From NCBI GenBank assembly GCA_048267305.1, contig JBLWXT010000011.1, positions 1 through 64,000 of the forward strand: DNA of 64,000 nt. The letters are read 5' to 3'. Below, piece by piece: positions 1 through 8,780 of this stretch; position 1 is the first letter of the stretch, and each line of letters starts with the position of its first letter. The notes under the pieces are model-generated. The model searched no databases. It saw only the letters and a list, made by a program, of their open reading frames with translations, and was not told the DNA's origin. The position numbers and the translations under genes are program-made. The stretch comes from Owenweeksia sp048267305 (GTDB taxonomy: Bacteria > Bacteroidota > Bacteroidia > Flavobacteriales > Schleiferiaceae).

Positions 1-183
1 AATCCTTTTTTACGATATAGCTCTCGGCTTATCTAGCCCTTCATCGTCTCGCACACAAAGTCAATCACATTTTGAATAACAACAATGTAATGACCTTTTT
101 CAAATTGTCTGTAAAAATAAAAGCCTCTCCATGTTTTAATCGATGGGTTTTCTTATAATTTTGACGTGGATTTATAAAATGTA
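1..183. other. Left-end intergenic region
   Basis: No convincing gene is seen in the first 183 bases. The only ORF here is antisense to the tatA-like gene. The right part holds the likely tatA promoter. Whatever gene lies to the left is outside the window. Confidence 0.6.
156..163 (+). promoter_or_regulatory. Probable -7 box of the tatA-like gene
   Basis: TAATTTTG fits the Bacteroidota -7 consensus TAnnTTTG. It ends 20 bases before the ATG at 184, giving an expected leader of about 14 bases. No clean TTG -33 element is seen about 20 bases upstream, so the call rests on the -7 box and its position. Confidence 0.5.
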
Positions 184-468
184 ATGATGAGCGGAGTGCT
201 GTTGTTTTTCAACATTGGAGGAGGTGAGATTGTGTTCATCCTGCTGGTTGTGGTAATGTTTTTTGGTGCAGATAAGATTCCGGAAATCGCCCGTGGACTC
301 GGGAAAGGTATTCGGGATGTGAAGAATGCAGCCAATGATGTAAAGCGTGAAATCACCTCCAGTGTGGATGTGGATGACGATTTGAAAAAATTTAAGGAAA
401 AGGTGGAGAAGGAAAAAAGAGAAATCGAGGATCTTACCGGCTCAGTAAAGCGCAACTTAAATAGCTAA
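184..468 (+). CDS. tatA: Sec-independent translocase protein, TatA/MttA/Hcf106 family
   Basis: Small pore-forming subunit of the twin-arginine system, which exports folded proteins across the inner membrane. The 94-residue product has the family layout: a short N-terminus, one membrane helix at about residues 12-28 with a polar Glu15, the Phe-Gly hinge at 27-28, then the amphipathic helix starting ADKIPEIARGLGKG, and a highly charged Lys/Glu-rich tail. TatA and TatB are hard to separate in Bacteroidota; the hinge and helix resemble TatA of the phylum. The next gene starts 9 bases downstream, so the two are probably cotranscribed. No tatC is in the window. Confidence 0.9.
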   Translation: MMSGVLLFFNIGGGEIVFILLVVVMFFGADKIPEIARGLGKGIRDVKNAANDVKREITSSVDVDDDLKKFKEKVEKEKREIEDLTGSVKRNLNS

Positions 469-477
469 TATCTCCGC

Positions 478-1428
478 ATGGCTTACTTCTTCCTGTTTCT
501 TGGTTTGATACTACTTCTTGTTGGTGGTGAGTGGTTGGTGCGCGGAGCCGTTGATTTGGCCCTTCGCCTTAATGTTTCAACACTTGTAATTGGTATGACG
601 GTAGTGTCTTTTGCTACGTCAGCTCCCGAGCTGCTTGTAAGTGTAGGAGCTGCAATGAATGGTTATACCGATATTTCCTTCGGCAATGTAATAGGAAGTA
701 ATCTGGCAAATATTGCATTGATACTTGGACTTACGGCCATCGTTTTCCCAATGACGGTAAAGGAAAAAACCTATAGGGTTGACTTTTGGATAATGATGGG
801 AGCTACGCTTCTTCTCTTCGTTTTTGTCTTTTTTGATCATGTTCTTAACTTCTGGGAGGCTGTTGTGCTTGCAGTTTTCCTTGTTCTCTATAATGTATTT
901 CAGATCCGTTCCTCCAGAAAAACCTTTGGAGACAAAGAACCTGAGTTGGTTTTGGAGGATGAATTGCCCAAATCCAAAAGCCCATGGCGCATGATCTTTT
1001 TTCTTGTCATAGGAGTGGCTGCTCTGAAATTCGGTTCGGAGTTTTTGATTGATGGAGCCGTGGAACTGGCAGAGTCATGGGGTGTAAGTGAAAGGGTAAT
1101 TGGGATTACCGTTATATCCATTGGTACTTCGCTGCCTGAGCTTGCGGCTAGTATGGTGGCTTCCTTTAAGGGAGAGCAGGAACTTTCCCTGGGTAATCTT
1201 ATAGGGTCAAATGTCTTTAATATTTTGGCAGTATTAGGCATTACGGGCTTGGTGATCGAGCTTCCTGTGAAAAGCGATGAGCTGCTTACGTTTGACTTTC
1301 CATTCCTTATGGCTACTTCCTTTGTACTGTTTTTATTCATCCGGGTCTTCGGAAAAGGGAAAATCAGCCGATGGGAGGGTGCAGTTATGTTGTTAATCTA
1401 CCTTCTGTATATCTACATGGTGTTGTAA
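478..1428 (+). CDS. Calcium/sodium antiporter, CaCA family (YrbG type)
   Basis: Inner-membrane cation exchanger of 316 residues. Two inverted alpha-repeats, the ion-binding core of the family, are visible: repeat 1 with FATSAPELLVS and GNVIGSNLANI, and repeat 2 with IGTSLPELAAS and GNLIGSNVFNI. Each repeat lies among about five hydrophobic helices, and a charged cytoplasmic loop near residues 145-170 separates the halves. Length and motif order match full-length YrbG-type exchangers. Substrate (Ca2+ with Na+ or H+) is inferred from the family. It follows the tatA-like gene by 9 bases and probably shares its promoter. No clear intrinsic terminator follows. Confidence 0.92.
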   Translation: MAYFFLFLGLILLLVGGEWLVRGAVDLALRLNVSTLVIGMTVVSFATSAPELLVSVGAAMNGYTDISFGNVIGSNLANIALILGLTAIVFPMTVKEKTYRVDFWIMMGATLLLFVFVFFDHVLNFWEAVVLAVFLVLYNVFQIRSSRKTFGDKEPELVLEDELPKSKSPWRMIFFLVIGVAALKFGSEFLIDGAVELAESWGVSERVIGITVISIGTSLPELAASMVASFKGEQELSLGNLIGSNVFNILAVLGITGLVIELPVKSDELLTFDFPFLMATSFVLFLFIRVFGKGKISRWEGAVMLLIYLLYIYMVL

Positions 1429-1491
1429 AAACACGATTACTTTTAATTACCCCCTCTTTTTTTAGGGTGTTGGTAAATAGAAAATAAGTTT

Positions 1492-1525
1492 TTTGGCAGT
1501 AACCCCTGTTGATTTTATACTTTTG
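1492..1525 (+). promoter_or_regulatory. Promoter of glnN (TTTG -33, TACTTTTG -7)
   Basis: TTTG at 1492-1495 is followed after 22 bases by TACTTTTG at 1518-1525, a full match to the Bacteroidota sigma-factor consensus. Transcription would begin near 1532, about 30 bases before the ATG at 1562. The -33 box contains the TTG that an ORF finder takes as the start codon of glnN, so that longer start is untenable if this promoter is real. Confidence 0.75.
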
Positions 1526-1561
1526 CGCTGTAAAATCATTTTTAATTTCAATAACCAGGTT

Positions 1562-3745
1562 ATGCCAATTACAAGATTTGCCGCCCTTCAGGAAAAAATG
1601 AATCGTCAACCGATAGAATACGAACCTGAGAATAATCGTGTTTCGGATATTTTTGGCGAGAATGTTCTCAATAAAAAGGCACTAAGGGAATACATGCCAG
1701 GTGAGGCCTTTAAGAGCCTTATGGATGCCATGAACAAGGGTACCAAAATCGATCGGGATATGGCAGATCAGATAGCATCAGGAATGAGAGCCTGGGCTAT
1801 GAGTAAGGGAGCAACCCATTATACACACTGGTTTCAGCCGCTTACAGGTACCACAGCAGAAAAGCACGACTCATTTTTTCAGCCAACAGGTGATGGTGAG
1901 GCTATGGAGAAATTTACAGGAGCCTTGCTTGTTCAGCAAGAGCCCGATGCATCCAGTTTTCCGAGTGGAGGCATAAGAAATACCTTTGAGGCTCGTGGTT
2001 ATACCGCATGGGATCCTACAAGCCCGGTGTTTATTTTTGGACGTACACTCTGTATTCCTACTGTATTTGTTTCCTATACTGGTGAGGCGCTGGACAATAA
2101 AACTCCACTTTTAAGAGCTCTTCAGGCAGTGGATAACATTGCTACCGAAGTATGTCAGTATTTCGATAAAAATGTAAAAAAGGTAAATGCAACCCTGGGT
2201 TGGGAGCAGGAGTACTTTTTGGTGGACCGAGCATTGTACGAATGTCGTCCGGACATGAAGATGACGGGCCGATCGTTGCTTGGACATGCAGCGGCAAAAG
2301 GTCAGCAGCTGGATGACCATTATTTCGGTTCTATTCCTGATCGCGCACGTTTTTTTATGCGTGAACTCGAATATGAATCCTATAAACTTGGGATTCCGGT
2401 AACTACTCGTCATAACGAGGTGGCGCCCAGTCAGTACGAATTGGCACCAATGTTTGAGGAAGCCAACGTTTCTGTTGACCACAACTCTCTGTTGATGGAT
2501 CTTATGGAAAAGGTGGCAAACAGACATAACCTAAAAGTGCTTTTACATGAAAAGCCCTATAAAGGAGTAAACGGAAGTGGAAAGCACAACAACTGGTCGT
2601 TGGCAACCGATACCGGGGTAAACCTTTTGAGCCCCGGAAAAACGCCAAAGACCAACCTTCAGTTTTTAACATTCTTTATCAATAGCCTCAAAGCCGTTCA
2701 TGATAATGCCGACTTACTTAGGGCTGCTATAGCTTCAGCAGGAAATGATCATCGCCTGGGAGCAAATGAAGCCCCACCTGCCATCATCTCTGCCTTTATC
2801 GGAAGCCAATTGTATGATACCTTAATGGCTGTTGAAAAGCTTGGAAAAGGAAAGCTCTCTCCGGAGCAAAAAACAGATTTGAAGTTGAATGTTGTGGGCA
2901 AGATTCCTGAAATCATGCTCGATAATACCGATCGTAACCGTACTTCTCCCTTTGCCTTTACAGGGAATAAGTTTGAGTTTAGAGCCGTAGGTTCTTCCGC
3001 AAACTGTGCTCAGCCAATGACTATTATGAACACCATAATGGCCGATCAACTCAAGGAGTTTAAAAAGGAAGTAGATGCCTTGATCAAAAAAGGATTGAAG
3101 AAGGATGACGCGATATTCAATGTGCTTCGTGATTACATTACGGCTTGCAAAAGCATTCTTTTTGAGGGAGACGGATATAGCGATGAATGGGTAGAGGAAG
3201 CTGCAAGACGCGGGTTTAACAATGTTAAAACCACGCCCGAAGCTCTTGATTTTTATGTTACCGAAAAGGCTTTGTCTCTTTTTGAGCGAAATGGTGTGAT
3301 GAATCGTGTAGAGGTGATTGCACGCCACGATATTATGCTTGAAGAATACCAAAAGAAAATTCAGATCGAATCGAGAATTTTGGGTGACATAGCCGGAAAT
3401 CATATTGTCCCAACCGGTATTACCTATCAGAACAGGCTTTTGGAAAATGTTCGCGGCTTAAAGGAAATGCTGGATCAAAAAACTTTTGAAAGGCTGGCCG
3501 GAGAACAGCTAAAAATGATTGAAGAGATAAGCGAAAGGCTATCTAGCATTATTGCAGATAAAGATGCCATGATCAAGGCTCGTAAAAAATGTAATGCAAT
3601 TGAAGATGCCAGAGAAAAGGCTATTGCCTATCGTACTGAAGTTTTTCCATTTCTTGATAAAATAAGATATCAGTGTGATAAACTCGAACTTTTGGTTGAT
3701 GATGAGCTGTGGCCTTTGCCAAAATATCGAGAGCTTTTGTTTTAA
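1562..3745 (+). CDS. glnN: Glutamine synthetase type III
   Basis: Makes glutamine from glutamate, ammonia and ATP in the cytoplasm. GSIII is the large form (about 730 residues) common in Bacteroidota; from the ATG at 1562 this one is 727 residues. The N-terminus runs ITRFAALQEKMNRQP then VSDIFGENVLNKKALREY, as expected for GSIII. Core motifs include a glutamate-rich WEQEYFLVD segment, NGSGKHNNWS (ATP/metal site) and GNDHRLGANEAPPAI. The TTG start at 1493 would add 23 residues of poor resemblance and lies in the promoter, so 1562 is preferred. It is a single-gene unit ended by a hairpin at 3773. No P-II or amt gene is nearby. Confidence 0.96.
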   Translation: MPITRFAALQEKMNRQPIEYEPENNRVSDIFGENVLNKKALREYMPGEAFKSLMDAMNKGTKIDRDMADQIASGMRAWAMSKGATHYTHWFQPLTGTTAEKHDSFFQPTGDGEAMEKFTGALLVQQEPDASSFPSGGIRNTFEARGYTAWDPTSPVFIFGRTLCIPTVFVSYTGEALDNKTPLLRALQAVDNIATEVCQYFDKNVKKVNATLGWEQEYFLVDRALYECRPDMKMTGRSLLGHAAAKGQQLDDHYFGSIPDRARFFMRELEYESYKLGIPVTTRHNEVAPSQYELAPMFEEANVSVDHNSLLMDLMEKVANRHNLKVLLHEKPYKGVNGSGKHNNWSLATDTGVNLLSPGKTPKTNLQFLTFFINSLKAVHDNADLLRAAIASAGNDHRLGANEAPPAIISAFIGSQLYDTLMAVEKLGKGKLSPEQKTDLKLNVVGKIPEIMLDNTDRNRTSPFAFTGNKFEFRAVGSSANCAQPMTIMNTIMADQLKEFKKEVDALIKKGLKKDDAIFNVLRDYITACKSILFEGDGYSDEWVEEAARRGFNNVKTTPEALDFYVTEKALSLFERNGVMNRVEVIARHDIMLEEYQKKIQIESRILGDIAGNHIVPTGITYQNRLLENVRGLKEMLDQKTFERLAGEQLKMIEEISERLSSIIADKDAMIKARKKCNAIEDAREKAIAYRTEVFPFLDKIRYQCDKLELLVDDELWPLPKYRELLF

Positions 3746-3772
3746 TAAACAGCAAGTTATCTGAAATTTACT

Positions 3773-3807
3773 ACAGGCCATTCTACTTTAGGATGGCCTG
3801 TTTTTAT
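3773..3807 (+). terminator. Intrinsic terminator after glnN
   Basis: A nine-base stem (acaggccat pairing with atggcctgt, 3773-3781 and 3793-3801) with an 11-base loop is followed by a T-rich run. It sits 28 bases after the glnN stop and before the promoter of the next gene. Confidence 0.8.
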
Positions 3808-3862
3808 TTTTAGAGCATCCCTAAAAGCCCTGTGAATAGGGGAATAGAACATTAAAACTTCA

Positions 3863-3893
3863 TTTTTGCGTTTGGAATAAATGTTTACTTTAG
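3863..3893 (+). promoter_or_regulatory. Probable promoter of the PorE-like gene
   Basis: TTTTTG at 3863-3868 and TACTTTAG at 3886-3893 (one mismatch to TAnnTTTG) are 17 bases apart. The -7 box overlaps the upstream ATG at 3881, which argues that translation begins at the ATG at 3923 with a leader of about 23-30 bases. Confidence 0.55.
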
Positions 3894-3922
3894 CGCATTA
3901 CTGCACAAAATCAATATTAGGC

Positions 3923-6451
3923 ATGAGAATACCTTTACTGGGTTTTTTAATTATTGTTCTGAATATCTGCGTTTTACCGCTGTCTGCCCAAGATCCTCAA
4001 CCGACATCTGACACAGAAAAAAAGTTACCTAAAGAAGTTCAAAAGGCTAATGCGGCTTATAAGGCGCAACAGTATACTGATGCTATTGAGCTGCTAAAGG
4101 ATGCTCTTTCTGAAGTTCGTGGTCGTGAGGATAAATCAGATATTCTGTTTCGACTGGCGGAATGTTATCGCATGACGTTGGATTATAGAAATGCCGAAAC
4201 ATATTATGAAAAGGCTATTAAGGTTGGTTACAAAGATCCTGTAGCCATGCTTTATAAAGCTGATATGCTAAAGGCTCAAGGCGAGTATGAAGAGGCTATT
4301 GTGGCTTATCAGGAGTATAAACAGGAAAACCCGGGCGATAGCAGGGGTGAACTTGGGGTGGAGTCTACAAAACAAGCCAAGGAGTGGATGGAGCAGCCTA
4401 GCCGCTATCAGGTAGATATCATGAAGGACATAAACAGTAGTTCTTATGATTATGCTCCGGCCTTCTCAGGAAAGAGAAAGAATGAAAACATTTTGATTTT
4501 CACTTCTGATCGTGAAGAATCCGTAGGTAAAAAGAAAGACGGATGGACAGGTGGCGATTTTCATGACATTTATATTACCGAAGCCGAACGTAAGGTTTCA
4601 AGAAGAAGAGGAGCTCCTGTGGATACAGAAGTTGAAAGTCCTGCTAACATGAAATGGTCTACACCTGTTCTATTGGATGAAGGTGTGGTAAATACCGAGG
4701 CCAATGAGGGAGCCAGTGTATTTGACTCTCGTGATAAGCAGTTTTATTTCACAAGATGTGAAAATGAAAAATTTAAAACTCTGGAGTGTGGTATATATGT
4801 TACTGAAAAACTTGGAACAACATGGAAGGCGCCTGAAAGAGCAATTATTGGTGGTGATACTCTGGCTAACGTAGGTCAGCCTTGTCTTTCTCCTGATGAT
4901 AAAACCCTATACTTTGTTTCGGATGATTTTGGAGCAAAGGGCCATGATATCTTTATGACCACGTTTGACAGAAGAACAAAAACCTGGGCCAACCCAAAAA
5001 ACCTTGGTCCTGCAGTAAATACTATTGGTCGTGAGTACTCACCTTTTGTACATGATGATGGCTATTTGTATTTCTCATCCAACGGCAGAGGCGGAATGGG
5101 TGGCCTTGATGTATTTCGTATAAAACTCGGAGAGGATGGTATGCCTGCAAAGGATGCCGTTGCCGAAAACATGCAGTTCCCTATTAATACCAGTGCAGAT
5201 GACTGGGGGCTTATCTTTAAGCCGGGTGGCGATAATGTTGGTTTTATGACCAGCAACCGAAAAGGTTCTAAAAGCGATGATATTTATGCAGTGGTTAAAA
5301 CACCATTGGTGTTTAATATTGAAGGTGTTATCACCAGCTCTAAAACCGGTAAGTCTATTGATCAGGTTACTGTAAAACTTGAAGGTGGTGGTGAGAGCTT
5401 TGTGGTAAACACCGATAAGGATGGTTACTACCTATTTGACAAAACCAAAGTGAAGCAGGATGTTACTTATAAGGTGACATTTGAGAAGCAGAAGTTTTTA
5501 ACCAATGCGGGTGATGTTACCACAGTGGGTGTGACACTTTCGTCTTTTGAATATATCCCTTCAGAAAATATTTTTCTTCATGTACTGAGGTTAAACAAGG
5601 CCCTTGATCCAATTGAAGAGCCTATTGTACTTCCAAACGTATTCTTTGACCTTGCAAAGGCAAACATTCGTGAGGAATCAAAAGTGGCTTTAGATAGTGT
5701 GGTTACCATATTAAACAATAACCCAACTATTGTTATTGAGCTTCGCTCACATACGGATTACCGTGGTACTGATGCAGCCAATGATGATCTTTCCCAGCGC
5801 AGAGCGGATTCTAGTGTGGCCTATTTGGTGACCAAGGGTATTCCTGCCGACAGGATGGTAGCGAGAGGTATGGGTGAGCGCGAGCCTTATGTGATTCCTG
5901 AGAATTACCGTTTTTATGGTAAGGGGCAGTTTGAAGCGGGTACTAAGCTTACAGAAAAATTCATTCTTACGCTACCACCAGAGAAACAAGAGGTGGCCAA
6001 CCAAATCAATCGTAGAACTGACTTAAAAGTTCTTCGTGATGATTACGTACCAGCTTCAGGCCCCATCGATCAAAATGCAGTTGATCCAAAGGCGATACTA
6101 GAAGATAAGCGTGATGGCGTAAATAATGAGCCTCCTGGTGAAATCTATATTCTTAAAAGCAGAGAGAGCTTTGGTACTGTGGCACGTGATAAGCGTATCA
6201 GTATTGTAGATATTAAAAAAATGAATGGTGGCTTGAGAGGTGTTCGACCTTTTGAAGGGCTACAGCTCAAAATCACTAAGGATGGTAATTATGAGGAGTG
6301 GGACGCTACTCACTATCAGGTGAAGAGAGCGGGTACATCCATTAAGGATATTGCCAAGGAGCTTGATTTGGATGATGATAAACTTGAAGATATGAATCCC
6401 GATGTGGATCATAAAAACTTGCCTATAGGTTATTGGGTGAAAATCAAGTAG
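3923..6451 (+). CDS. PorE-like OmpA family protein (TPR, WD40-like/PD40, carboxypeptidase-regulatory, OmpA-C, LysM)
   Basis: Envelope protein of about 842 residues. In order: a signal peptide ending LPLSAQD; TPR-type helices (about residues 35-160); a WD40/PD40-like propeller with repeats such as PCLSPDDKTLYFVS and SPFVHDDGYLYFSS (about 180-465); a carboxypeptidase-regulatory-like beta domain (about 465-560); an OmpA-C peptidoglycan-binding domain with SHTDYRGTDAAN and LSQRRADSS (about 570-690); and two LysM-like segments near the C-terminus. This order matches PorE, a T9SS-associated protein thought to tie the machinery to peptidoglycan; the appended LysM segments are additional. The ATG at 3923 is chosen because it starts the signal peptide and the earlier ATG overlaps the -7 box. 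It lies alone between two terminators. Confidence 0.85.
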   Translation: MRIPLLGFLIIVLNICVLPLSAQDPQPTSDTEKKLPKEVQKANAAYKAQQYTDAIELLKDALSEVRGREDKSDILFRLAECYRMTLDYRNAETYYEKAIKVGYKDPVAMLYKADMLKAQGEYEEAIVAYQEYKQENPGDSRGELGVESTKQAKEWMEQPSRYQVDIMKDINSSSYDYAPAFSGKRKNENILIFTSDREESVGKKKDGWTGGDFHDIYITEAERKVSRRRGAPVDTEVESPANMKWSTPVLLDEGVVNTEANEGASVFDSRDKQFYFTRCENEKFKTLECGIYVTEKLGTTWKAPERAIIGGDTLANVGQPCLSPDDKTLYFVSDDFGAKGHDIFMTTFDRRTKTWANPKNLGPAVNTIGREYSPFVHDDGYLYFSSNGRGGMGGLDVFRIKLGEDGMPAKDAVAENMQFPINTSADDWGLIFKPGGDNVGFMTSNRKGSKSDDIYAVVKTPLVFNIEGVITSSKTGKSIDQVTVKLEGGGESFVVNTDKDGYYLFDKTKVKQDVTYKVTFEKQKFLTNAGDVTTVGVTLSSFEYIPSENIFLHVLRLNKALDPIEEPIVLPNVFFDLAKANIREESKVALDSVVTILNNNPTIVIELRSHTDYRGTDAANDDLSQRRADSSVAYLVTKGIPADRMVARGMGEREPYVIPENYRFYGKGQFEAGTKLTEKFILTLPPEKQEVANQINRRTDLKVLRDDYVPASGPIDQNAVDPKAILEDKRDGVNNEPPGEIYILKSRESFGTVARDKRISIVDIKKMNGGLRGVRPFEGLQLKITKDGNYEEWDATHYQVKRAGTSIKDIAKELDLDDDKLEDMNPDVDHKNLPIGYWVKIK

Positions 6452-6470
6452 CTTAATTAATAATAATCTG

Positions 6471-6510
6471 GCGCCCCGCAGAATAGATATTCTGCGGGGC
6501 GCTTTCTATT
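6471..6510 (+). terminator. Strong intrinsic terminator upstream of purM
   Basis: A perfect 15-base stem (6471-6485 pairing with 6488-6502, GC-rich at the base) with a two-base loop precedes a pyrimidine run. It lies 19 bases after the stop of the PorE-like gene. Only four bases separate it from the purM -7 box. Confidence 0.9.
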
Positions 6511-6514
6511 TTTG
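6507..6514 (+). promoter_or_regulatory. -7 box of purM directly abutting its ATG
   Basis: TATTTTTG is a full TAnnTTTG match and ends five bases before the purM ATG at 6519. With initiation 5-8 bases downstream of the box, the mRNA would have almost no 5' leader. The -33 region falls in the right arm of the terminator hairpin and has no TTG. Confidence 0.6.
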
Positions 6515-6518
6515 CAAA

Positions 6519-7691
6519 ATGAATTCCAGCAATCGTTACAGTGGCCGGGGAGTCTCCGCACAAAAGGAAGATGTACACCGCGCTATCGCCAATCTAGACA
6601 AGGGTTTATACCCAAAAGCATTTTGTAAAATTATCCCCGATTTCCTTACAGGAAGTGAGGACCATTGCGTAGTAATGCACGCGGATGGTGCCGGTACCAA
6701 GTCTTCATTAGCCTATATGTATTGGAAGGAAACCGGAGATCTCTCGGTTTGGAAAGGTATAGCTCAGGATGCCCTGGTTATGAATTTGGATGACCTGCTG
6801 TGCGTTGGAGCTACCGAAAGCCCTATTCTGTTGTCTTCCACCATTGGCAGAAATAAAAATCTTATTCCCGGAGAAGTGATCTCTGCCATTATTAATGGTA
6901 CACAGGAGCTTGTGGATGAAATGGCCAAGTGGGGCATTGACCTTGTACTTACAGGAGGTGAAACAGCTGATGTTGGTGATTTGGTGCGAACTATAATTGT
7001 GGATAGTACAGTAACCGCCCGTGTGAAACGTACTGAGGTTATTGACAATGCCAATATTAAGGCCGGTAATGTAATTGTAGGTTTAGCCTCCTTTGGGCAA
7101 GCCTCTTACGAAAGTGAATATAATGGTGGCATGGGTAGCAATGGATTGACCTCCGCCCGCCATGATGTTTTTAATAAAACCCTGGCTGAAAAATATCCGG
7201 AGTCATTTGATGCATTGGTTCCATCGGAGCTGGTTTATTCGGGAGATAAGAATTTAACAGACAAAGTGGAAGGCAGCCCTTTGGATGCCGGTAAGCTGGT
7301 GCTTTCACCAACAAGAACTTATGCTCCGGTTATTAAGAAAATGCTTGCTGAGCACAGAGATGGGATAGATGGCCTTGTGCATTGCAGTGGAGGCGCGCAA
7401 ACTAAAGTGCTTCACTTTGTGGATAATGTCCATGTAATAAAGGATAACCTATTTGATGTACCTCCCCTTTTTGATTTAATCCAGAAATCTTCGGGTTCTG
7501 ACTGGAAGGAAATGTATCAGGTGTTTAATATGGGGCATCGTATGGAAATTTACTGTGATGAGGGCGTTGCTCAGTCACTGATTGAGATATCAGAAGGCTT
7601 TAATATTGAGGCCAGAATAGTGGGCCGTGTGGAAGCTTCTGATTCAAAAAAACTCACAATTACGAGCGATAAGGGAGAATTCATTTACTAA
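6519..7691 (+). CDS. purM: Phosphoribosylformylglycinamidine cyclo-ligase (AIR synthase), Bacteroidota type
   Basis: Converts FGAM to AIR with ATP in purine synthesis. The product is 390 residues, somewhat longer than the roughly 345-residue enterobacterial enzyme, as is usual in Bacteroidota. N-terminal YSGRGVSAQKEDVHRAI, ADGAGTKSSLAYMYW (substrate/ATP region), TGGETADVGDLVR and GGMGSNGLTSARHDVF are visible, as is HCSGGAQTKVLHF near the C-terminus. The start is fixed by the conserved N-terminus only a few residues after the ATG. prfA starts 12 bases later, and purM, prfA and pyrF appear to form one operon. Confidence 0.93.
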   Translation: MNSSNRYSGRGVSAQKEDVHRAIANLDKGLYPKAFCKIIPDFLTGSEDHCVVMHADGAGTKSSLAYMYWKETGDLSVWKGIAQDALVMNLDDLLCVGATESPILLSSTIGRNKNLIPGEVISAIINGTQELVDEMAKWGIDLVLTGGETADVGDLVRTIIVDSTVTARVKRTEVIDNANIKAGNVIVGLASFGQASYESEYNGGMGSNGLTSARHDVFNKTLAEKYPESFDALVPSELVYSGDKNLTDKVEGSPLDAGKLVLSPTRTYAPVIKKMLAEHRDGIDGLVHCSGGAQTKVLHFVDNVHVIKDNLFDVPPLFDLIQKSSGSDWKEMYQVFNMGHRMEIYCDEGVAQSLIEISEGFNIEARIVGRVEASDSKKLTITSDKGEFIY

Positions 7692-7703
7692 AGAAGAAGG
7701 AAT

Positions 7704-8777
7704 ATGCTGGATAAACTAAATGCCATAAAGCAGCGATACCATGAGGTGAATGACCTGATTATTCAGCCTGATATTATTGCAGATCAAAAAAGATATGTAA
7801 CGCTTACGCGTGAGTATAAAGAGCTAAAACCTTTGGTGGATGCTCGTGAAAAGTACATCACATTGCAGGATAATATAGCCGAGGCAAAAGACATCCTGAA
7901 TAATGGAAATGATCCCGAGATGAAGGAGATGGCCAAGATGGAACTGGAATCTGCAGAACCTGAATTGGAGCAACTTGCTGCCGATATCAGGATGATGCTT
8001 ATCCCTAAGGATCCTGAAGATGCTAAAAATGCGGTGCTGGAAATCCGTGCCGGAACAGGTGGTGATGAAGCTTCCATCTTTGCAGGAGACCTATACGATA
8101 TGTACAGCAGGTATATTTCCAGCAGAGGCTGGAAGATGAATGTGGTAGATGTAAGTGAAGGTACCATGGGCGGTTATAAGGAAGTAATCCTGGAAGTAAG
8201 CGGTGAAGATGTATATGGTACCCTGAAGTTTGAATCAGGGGTGCACCGCGTACAGCGTGTGCCACAAACTGAAACACAAGGCCGGGTACATACTTCTGCG
8301 GCTACAGTGGCCGTATTGCCCGAAGCTGAGGATGTGGATGTAGAGCTGAATCCTGCCGATGTGGAAATGCAAACGTCTCGCTCCGGTGGCGCTGGTGGGC
8401 AAAACGTAAACAAGGTGGAAACCAAGGTACAGCTTACCCACAAGCCTACGGGCATTGTAGTGGTTTGCCAGGTAGAGCGTTCACAGCTGGCCAACCGCGA
8501 ACTAGCCATGCAAATGCTCCGCACCAAACTCTATAATATTGAGTTGGAAAAGCACAACGCAGGTATTGCAAGTAAGCGGAAGAGTATGGTTACAACGGGA
8601 GACCGTTCCGCTAAAATCCGGACCTACAACTACCCTCAGGGCCGTGTAACCGATCACCGCATCAATTACACCGTGTATAATTTGGATGATGTAATGAATG
8701 GCAACATTCAGAATTTTATTGATGAGCTACAGTTGGCTGAAAATGCCGAAAGAATGAAAGAGGGATCGGAAGGCTAG
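7704..8777 (+). CDS. prfA: Peptide chain release factor 1
   Basis: Recognises UAA and UAG stop codons and triggers hydrolysis of peptidyl-tRNA on the ribosome. At 357 residues it is full length. The stop-codon reading tripeptide is Pro-Gln-Thr (residues 187-189, in RVPQTETQGR), the PxT signature of RF1 rather than the SPF of RF2. The catalytic GGQ is at 231-233 in SGGAGGQNVNK. The coiled N-terminal region and the GTGGDEASIF segment fit. It lies 12 bases after purM; an unknown small gene follows three bases after the stop. Confidence 0.97.
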   Translation: MLDKLNAIKQRYHEVNDLIIQPDIIADQKRYVTLTREYKELKPLVDAREKYITLQDNIAEAKDILNNGNDPEMKEMAKMELESAEPELEQLAADIRMMLIPKDPEDAKNAVLEIRAGTGGDEASIFAGDLYDMYSRYISSRGWKMNVVDVSEGTMGGYKEVILEVSGEDVYGTLKFESGVHRVQRVPQTETQGRVHTSAATVAVLPEAEDVDVELNPADVEMQTSRSGGAGGQNVNKVETKVQLTHKPTGIVVVCQVERSQLANRELAMQMLRTKLYNIELEKHNAGIASKRKSMVTTGDRSAKIRTYNYPQGRVTDHRINYTVYNLDDVMNGNIQNFIDELQLAENAERMKEGSEG

Positions 8778-8780
8778 TAA

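Noticed and set aside
153..455. 100-codon minus-strand ORF over the tatA-like gene
   Set aside because: Ser/Thr/Phe-rich antisense of a gene with clear TatA features.
1445..1477. Imperfect hairpin after the antiporter gene
   Set aside because: Broken stem (ttacc/ggtaa and ccct/aggg) with the T-run in the loop, not after the stem.
2822..3403. 193-codon minus-strand ORF within glnN
   Set aside because: Antisense shadow of the C-terminal half of glutamine synthetase, without a family match or promoter.
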